Shown piece by piece: positions 6,814-10,902 of a stretch of DNA of 10,902 nt (positions within the stretch are counted from its first letter, which is position 1; every line of letters begins with the position of its first letter). This DNA is from Alphaproteobacteria bacterium (GTDB taxonomy: Bacteria > Pseudomonadota > Alphaproteobacteria > WRDZ01): positions 1-10,902 of the forward strand of contig WRDZ01000014.1 in assembly GCA_009779595.1 (NCBI GenBank). Direction: 5' to 3'. A program made the translations under genes and the position numbers. The notes below the pieces were generated by a model. The model was not told where the DNA came from and searched no databases. It saw nothing but the letters and a program-made list of their open reading frames with translations.

Positions 6814-8126
6814 TTCCCGACCTTTTCAACAATTTCCCGTATGGACAGCGCCTGCTGCACGCCGCTTCCCATATCCTTAAGCACCACCGTCCCCTTCGCA
6901 GCCTCGTCGCCGCCGATAATCGCCGCGTACTTTGCGCCAAGCTTGGACATGAACGCCATCTTGGTCTTGAAATTCTTGTACGTTTCCCACACTATCAAAG
7001 CCGGTATGCCGGCGGCGGCCAGAGCACACTGCAAGTCGCACGCCATGCCGACCTGCGCGTCGTCGGCTCCGTCCATCGGAGCTATCATGACTTTGGCCGA
7101 AGTGTTGGCATGCGCTTTTATAAGCCCCGATTCCTTCATGACGGCGAACAGGCGGCTTAGCCCCATGGACACGCCCACGCCCGGAAGCTTATGGCTTGTG
7201 TAATGCCCGGCCAGGTCGTCATACCGGCCGCCGCCGTAAATGCTGCCGAACTCGGGGTGTTTGACCGAGAACGTTTCATATACCGTGCCCGTGTAATAGT
7301 CCAGGCCGCGGACAATGGACAGGTCCACAGCCTTGTGCTTGTCCGGCACGCCCAGCATGTCGGCCGTTTTGGCAACCTGGGCAAGCTCGTCCAGCCCGGT
7401 CTTGAACAGGGGCTGCTGGATATCCAGTTTTTCAAGTTCTGCCAGCACTTGGCTTGGGGTCCCTTTCAAAGTTATTATTTCAAGCAATTTATCTATTCTA
7501 TCACTGCTTACGCCCGTTTCTTGTAACATTTCTGTGACAATTTCAGGGCCGGCCTTGGGCAGCCTGTCAATCGCCTGGAAAACCTGTGTTTTGAGGTCGT
7601 ATATGCCAAGGTGTTGGAACAGCCCGCTCATCATGCGGCGGTTGTTGAAGCGCACGACGAAATCATCGAATCCGATACCGGCCAGCGCGCGCGAAACGAC
7701 CCATATCAGCTCGGCGTCGTAATTGACCGACAGGCTGCCGCTGCCGATGATGTCGATGTCGCATTGGTAAAATTCCCTGAGCCGGCCTTTTTGCGCCCTT
7801 TCCCCGCGGTACACCTTGCCGATGTTATACACCTTCAGCGGGAAGTTAAGGTCCGCTAAATTCTGCGCCACGAATTTGGCCAGCGGGACCGTGTGGTCGA
7901 AACGCAGGACCAGGTCGGTGTCGCCCTTGGTAAGGCGGTACACCTGCTGTTCGGTTTCGCCGCCGGCCTTGGCCAGCAGCACTTCTGCGCGGTCCATCAC
8001 CGGAGCGTCCACCGGAACCGCACCCACGCTTTCATACACCTTGCGCACCGTTTCAAGCATATGGTTGAAGACCAGCTGCTCGGCTGGCAGAAGATGCAAA
8101 AATCCGGACATGGTGGTAAGTTTCAT
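6810..8126 (-). CDS. hisS: Histidyl-tRNA synthetase
   Basis: This cytoplasmic class II enzyme joins histidine to tRNA-His using ATP. The 438-residue product is of normal bacterial length. Visible motifs are a motif 1 region at about 20-50, LRFDHTVPLAKF (74-85), motif 2 (KVYRGERAQKGRLREFYQCD, 104-123), the histidine-specific RGLDYYTG (273-280), the IYGGGRYDDL block (296-305), and motif 3 (GVGVSMGLSRLF, 316-327). An anticodon-binding domain covers about 343-436. The open frame extends upstream to 8252, but that part overlaps the preceding gene and reads as Arg-rich nonsense. The ATG at 8126 gives the typical N-terminus and has an AGGAGC Shine-Dalgarno 7 bases upstream. It starts 10 bases after the VirD4-like gene, and its TGA overlaps the lspA ATG (ATGA). 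Identification is firm. Confidence 0.97.
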   Translation of the reverse strand: MKLTTMSGFLHLLPAEQLVFNHMLETVRKVYESVGAVPVDAPVMDRAEVLLAKAGGETEQQVYRLTKGDTDLVLRFDHTVPLAKFVAQNLADLNFPLKVYNIGKVYRGERAQKGRLREFYQCDIDIIGSGSLSVNYDAELIWVVSRALAGIGFDDFVVRFNNRRMMSGLFQHLGIYDLKTQVFQAIDRLPKAGPEIVTEMLQETGVSSDRIDKLLEIITLKGTPSQVLAELEKLDIQQPLFKTGLDELAQVAKTADMLGVPDKHKAVDLSIVRGLDYYTGTVYETFSVKHPEFGSIYGGGRYDDLAGHYTSHKLPGVGVSMGLSRLFAVMKESGLIKAHANTSAKVMIAPMDGADDAQVGMACDLQCALAAAGIPALIVWETYKNFKTKMAFMSKLGAKYAAIIGGDEAAKGTVVLKDMGSGVQQALSIREIVEKVGK

Positions 8127-8132
8127 GGGTTC

Positions 8133-8138
8133 GCTCCT
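8133..8138 (-). promoter_or_regulatory. Ribosome binding site of hisS, overlapping the stop of the VirD4-like gene
   Basis: The minus strand reads AGGAGC here, with its core 7 bases before the ATG at 8126. It decides the hisS start against the longer open frame reaching 8252. It also overlaps the TAG stop of the preceding gene (8137-8139), so ribosomes finishing that gene would stop on this site. Confidence 0.75.
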
Positions 8139-10101
8139 ATTGGTTCTGGTCTTCTTTGGGCCTTGCCGCGACAACGTCCGCCGACACCTTGTTGACCGGC
8201 ATATACCTGCCGGCGTTCGGGAAAAACCGGCGGTAGTCCGGGTCGGCCGCAATGGGCACGCTCATCCTGGCGCTGTTGAAAATCAGCTGCACGTTCTTGT
8301 CCATGGCAAGCAGGTCTTCCTGGCTTATCAGCTCGGCCTTGCACTTGCATTTGATTTTCCTGTAAATGTAAAGCGGCAGAAGCAGCGTAGCCGTGAAAAT
8401 GTTAAACCTTAGCGCCCGCGGCACTTTTTTCAAGGGGATTTTTTCCGCGATGGCCTGGGCCCCTTCCTGGTCGTCAAGGCGGTTGACCACCATGTACGAG
8501 GCCTTCTGCAACAGCTCTTCAGGCAGCGAGGACAGTTTCTTGGCCCCCACAACCGCGCATGAGGCGATGTCCGCCAGCGGCATAAGGTCCTTGCCCATGC
8601 GCGCGTCCTCTATGACAAGCATTATGTTTTTCGAGGCCGCGCAGTTATGGGCCAGAAGCTTGGCCATGAACCCGGCCATCTTGAAATTGTCGGGCTGTAT
8701 GTACAGCGTCACCGGGCGCGTCCCGTCGACAAGCATGCCGTATTTCAGGTCGTTGCCGCTGAACGCCCTGGCCACCGAATCGCTTTTGAACGCCTGCAGG
8801 GCCTCGAAAAGCATGGCCATCACAAAGCTGCGCTTTCGGGCGGTGATTTCGGTCAGCGGGGACAAAAGCTGCCATATGCGCGGGTTGTAAGCGAACAGCC
8901 ATGTTTCTGCCTGCAGGTATTCAAGCACAAGGCCGAATATGTCGTCCTGCTTGCCCGATACCTTGGAATCGTTGATGGCCTTCAGCTGCAGCTCGGTCAT
9001 GGATACAAGCGCCATTGGCAGGCCCGCGACTTTGGGGCGCAGGAAATACGGCACGCTTGCCCATGTGCCTATTGGCATATAGTGCTTCAAATCCATGGTC
9101 TTCAGGAACATGTGCTGTTTCGCGCGCAGCTTTTGCGGAGAGTCGGGCATGCACGCATAGTATGTCTGCAGCACCCTATAGTCCTCTTCGTCCATGGCGT
9201 CGCGCGTGACCCTCATCAGGAAATAGTCGTTGGCCCGGGCCTGGCTGCATTTGTCGAAGAACAGCCACAAGATGCCGACAAGAGCGTCGCGCACCAAATC
9301 GTTTTCCGGGCTTTCGGGCTTCAAAAGGCAGTCCGCGATGAACGACAGATAGCGATGTTTGCCGTCGTCGCTTTGTGGCATGTTTTCCGGGCTTATCGGG
9401 TTGAACGAGGGGTTGACGTTGCCAACCAGCATGTCGTCGAACCGCATGACCGGCCCGGACAAAGCGCGCGTCCCGCTTGTAGCCTCTTCTATGTATTTGC
9501 TTGCGGCCACAACGGCATGGCGCCTTTTTTCACAAAGCAGGGTCGGTATTATAAGGTTTTCCATGCGCCCAAGCCCGATGACGAACATGTTCTTGGGCAG
9601 CGAAAGCACCGTGTGGAACGCGCTGCCCAGCCATCCCCAGCGGGCCTTGTCGCGCTCGCCCGAAAGGCCCATGTACTTTATGTCGCCCATGCGCGCCCAA
9701 TGGCTGTAAACCTTCGGGCCGGACGGCTGCTGCGGCTGCTGTTCGTCCGCCGCATCTGTCATATCCGGCACGGCTTTTTCCGCGAACGGGCCGGTAGTGA
9801 ACACATACATGCGGCCTATAAAGAATATCAGCACATGGAAGAGCGGTATCCACATGTGAAATTGCGAAGTGTTGTTGAAAAACAGCTTGGTCCACGCCAA
9901 GTACTGCCTTGCCAGGAATGCGGGGTCCCTGACAAGCATGAACGACAGCTCTTTGGCTTGCGAAAAAGAGTTGCCGCGGAACATGCTGGTAAGCGGCAGC
10001 AGTATGTAAAGGCTTGCTATGGAAACAAGGGTCACCAGCAGATAGCCGCCTACGCGCCATGCTTCCTGCTGAGATGTAAGCCCTGGTTTCTTGCCCGTCA
10101 T
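8137..10101 (-). CDS. VirD4/TraG-like type IV secretion coupling protein with degenerate ATPase motifs
   Basis: This 654-residue protein has the layout of a type IV coupling protein: membrane helices at about 17-40 and 84-103 around a 40-residue periplasmic loop, a Gln/Pro linker (118-130), then a large cytoplasmic domain. Several blocks fit VirD4/TraG in order: SHWARMGDIKYMGL (133-146), LIIPTLL (183-189), a PVMRFD...SFNPIS block (217-237), RPVTLYIQP (462-470) and a C-terminal LLAMDKNVQLIF...PDYRRFF block (597-627). The ATPase motifs are missing. The P-loop position reads VIGLGRMENLIIPTLL (174-189) with no GKS/T. Walker B reads LVIEDARMGK (495-504) in place of a DEF-type motif. The usual Gln after it is absent (GAKKLSSL, 519-526). 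The reading frame is intact. Known homologs feed DNA or effectors to a type IV secretion channel. This one probably cannot hydrolyse ATP, so a structural, regulatory or substrate-binding role is more likely. No other secretion gene is present here. Family assignment is moderate to good; function is unknown. Confidence 0.72.
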   Translation of the reverse strand: MTGKKPGLTSQQEAWRVGGYLLVTLVSIASLYILLPLTSMFRGNSFSQAKELSFMLVRDPAFLARQYLAWTKLFFNNTSQFHMWIPLFHVLIFFIGRMYVFTTGPFAEKAVPDMTDAADEQQPQQPSGPKVYSHWARMGDIKYMGLSGERDKARWGWLGSAFHTVLSLPKNMFVIGLGRMENLIIPTLLCEKRRHAVVAASKYIEEATSGTRALSGPVMRFDDMLVGNVNPSFNPISPENMPQSDDGKHRYLSFIADCLLKPESPENDLVRDALVGILWLFFDKCSQARANDYFLMRVTRDAMDEEDYRVLQTYYACMPDSPQKLRAKQHMFLKTMDLKHYMPIGTWASVPYFLRPKVAGLPMALVSMTELQLKAINDSKVSGKQDDIFGLVLEYLQAETWLFAYNPRIWQLLSPLTEITARKRSFVMAMLFEALQAFKSDSVARAFSGNDLKYGMLVDGTRPVTLYIQPDNFKMAGFMAKLLAHNCAASKNIMLVIEDARMGKDLMPLADIASCAVVGAKKLSSLPEELLQKASYMVVNRLDDQEGAQAIAEKIPLKKVPRALRFNIFTATLLLPLYIYRKIKCKCKAELISQEDLLAMDKNVQLIFNSARMSVPIAADPDYRRFFPNAGRYMPVNKVSADVVAARPKEDQNQ

Positions 10102-10580
10102 TACATTCCCTTTTCCCTGGTGTTTAAGGTAGCCCGCGGGCCGGCCTGGTTGCCGCCCTGCCCGTTGAAAGGCTTTTCAGGCGGGCGCGGCAGGCTGAAA
10201 ATTTCCGCCAGCAGGACCGTCCCCTGTTTCACCCCTGACTGCTTGGCCTGGCTTTTGTCTATGGCGGCGGCCGGAACCATATCCACGCGGCCCATGCCCG
10301 ATTGGAAGTTCTGCGGCAGAGTCACGCCCGACGTGTCGACCCTGCTTAAATCCATGCGGTAGAAGCGCAGCTGTTTCAGCTTGTAACGCGGCAGGTCGCG
10401 CAGAAGGACCCTGCCCCGCATGACGTCGTTCTCAAGGGCTTCAAGCTCGGCCTCGGAAAGCTGTTCGCCTTCGATTTCGGCCACGACCGAACCCGATTCG
10501 AACTGACGGAAGTTCTGCGGCGTTTCGTCGTCGTCGGTTATTTTCTTGATAATCCTGGCCAGTTCTTCGTCCGTAATCAT
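10101..10580 (-). CDS. Unrecognised 159-residue soluble protein between serS and a VirD4-like gene
   Basis: I do not recognise this family. The product has no signal peptide and no membrane segment. The N-terminal half is acidic (ITDDDE at 14-19 and a Glu-rich stretch at 35-50 that looks helical). A mixed, basic segment follows (LLRDLPRYKLKQLRFYRMDL, 59-78). The C-terminal third is low in secondary-structure signal, with a proline-rich piece (PRPPEKPF, 131-138) and a Gly/Asn/Gln-rich tail. The ATG at 10580 is the natural start because it overlaps the serS stop as ATGA. The gene's TAA overlaps the ATG of the VirD4-like gene as TAATG. This double coupling suggests that the protein is made together with the VirD4-like protein and may be its cytoplasmic partner or adaptor. 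That role is inferred from context alone. Codon use is coding-like and matches its neighbours, so I regard the gene as real. Confidence 0.8.
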   Translation of the reverse strand: MITDEELARIIKKITDDDETPQNFRQFESGSVVAEIEGEQLSEAELEALENDVMRGRVLLRDLPRYKLKQLRFYRMDLSRVDTSGVTLPQNFQSGMGRVDMVPAAAIDKSQAKQSGVKQGTVLLAEIFSLPRPPEKPFNGQGGNQAGPRATLNTREKGM

Positions 10581-10902
10581 TTCTTTGCAACCGCCTGTAT
10601 GACTTCCTGGTTGTTCATGTACGGGCGCAGGGCCTGGGGTATGGTGATGGACCCGTCGGCGTTCTGGCAGTTCTCCATTATAGCGACCAGCGTGCGGCCG
10701 GCCGCCACCCCGGACCCGTTCAGGGTGTGCACGAACTTGGTGCCCATTTGACCCTTGGCCTTATAGCGCGCGTTCATGCGCCGCGCCTGGAAATCCGTGC
10801 AGTTGCTGCAGCTGGATATTTCGCGGTAGCAGTCTTGCGAGGGCATCCAGACTTCGATGTCATAGGTCTTGGCCGAGGCGAACCCCATGTCGCCGGTGCA
10901 AA
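10577..10902 (-). CDS. serS: Seryl-tRNA synthetase, C-terminal part (cut by window edge)
   Basis: This is the last 107 or so residues of the cytoplasmic enzyme that charges tRNA-Ser with serine using ATP. The reading frame stays open to the window edge, and the codons before the first internal ATG (10888) read CTGD, giving the family string CTGDMGFASAKTYDIEVW, so that ATG is not the start. Class II catalytic landmarks are visible: REISSCSNCTDFQARRMNAR, which belongs to the active-site region, and the motif 3 block GSGVAAGRTLVAIMEN with its conserved Arg. It ends with the usual ALRPYMNNQEVI tail. The N-terminal coiled-coil arm and motifs 1 and 2 lie outside the window. The TGA stop overlaps the ATG of the next gene (ATGA, 4 bases), so the two are probably translationally coupled. 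The identification is firm. Confidence 0.96.
   Translation of the reverse strand, partial: CTGDMGFASAKTYDIEVWMPSQDCYREISSCSNCTDFQARRMNARYKAKGQMGTKFVHTLNGSGVAAGRTLVAIMENCQNADGSITIPQALRPYMNNQEVIQAVAKK

Noticed and set aside
8127..8252. Longer hisS start adding 42 residues
   Set aside because: The extension is Arg/Thr/Ser-rich, unlike any HisRS N-terminus, and overlaps the VirD4-like gene. The ATG at 8126 has a good ribosome binding site and the family N-terminus.
8137..10101. Assignment of the membrane protein to the Dot/Icm proteins DotL or DotM
   Set aside because: The order of conserved blocks and the C-terminal LLAMDKNVQLIF...PDYRRFF stretch fit the VirD4/TraG class better, and I see no DotM-like or DotL-specific C-terminal features.
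8137..10101. Calling the VirD4-like gene a pseudogene because of the lost P-loop
   Set aside because: The frame is full length with a start overlap, family-typical ends and normal codon use. Three motif losses without any stop or frameshift fit a changed function better than decay.
8647..10362. 571-codon open frame on the plus strand opposite the VirD4-like gene
   Set aside because: It lies antisense to a protein with clear family blocks, has no ribosome binding site or recognisable domain, and its His/Arg/Gln-rich composition is typical of the reverse frame of a GC-rich gene.
1..10902. CRISPR arrays, insertion sequences, tRNA or rRNA genes
   Set aside because: No regularly spaced repeats, transposase frames with terminal repeats, or tRNA/rRNA-like sequences were seen on either strand.

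Overview
All eleven genes lie on the minus strand, so the window reads from right to left. The order is serS (3' part only), an unrecognised 159-residue gene, a VirD4/TraG-like membrane protein, hisS, lspA, a small lipoprotein gene, pyk, fabD, fabG, acpP, fabF and mltG. The fabD-fabG-acpP-fabF-mltG order and a small lipoprotein gene just behind lspA suggest an alphaproteobacterium. Base composition is GC-rich in the genes and AT-rich in the two short intergenic stretches. The lineage is inferred from gene order and protein flavour only.

Right part (8127-10902): after the C-terminus of seryl-tRNA synthetase come two accessory genes joined to it by start/stop overlaps (ATGA, then TAATG). The first is a soluble protein with no recognised family. 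The second has the complete layout of a type IV secretion coupling protein (two N-terminal membrane helices, TraG-like C-terminal block), but its P-loop, Walker B and downstream Gln motif are eroded. It looks like an intact gene for a pseudo-ATPase. This pair is the unusual part of the window.

Middle part (3632-8126): hisS, lspA, a lipoprotein, pyk, fabD and fabG follow with gaps of at most 14 bases or with overlaps. This suggests one long transcription unit starting in or before serS. It mixes tRNA charging, lipoprotein maturation, the last step of glycolysis, and malonyl loading plus ketoreduction of fatty acid synthesis.

Left part (1-2913): a 177-base AT-rich gap carries a candidate promoter for acpP. 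Acyl carrier protein, the condensing enzyme FabF and the cell-wall lytic transglycosylase MltG follow. Beyond mltG are 230 bases with no supported gene but two terminator-like hairpins.
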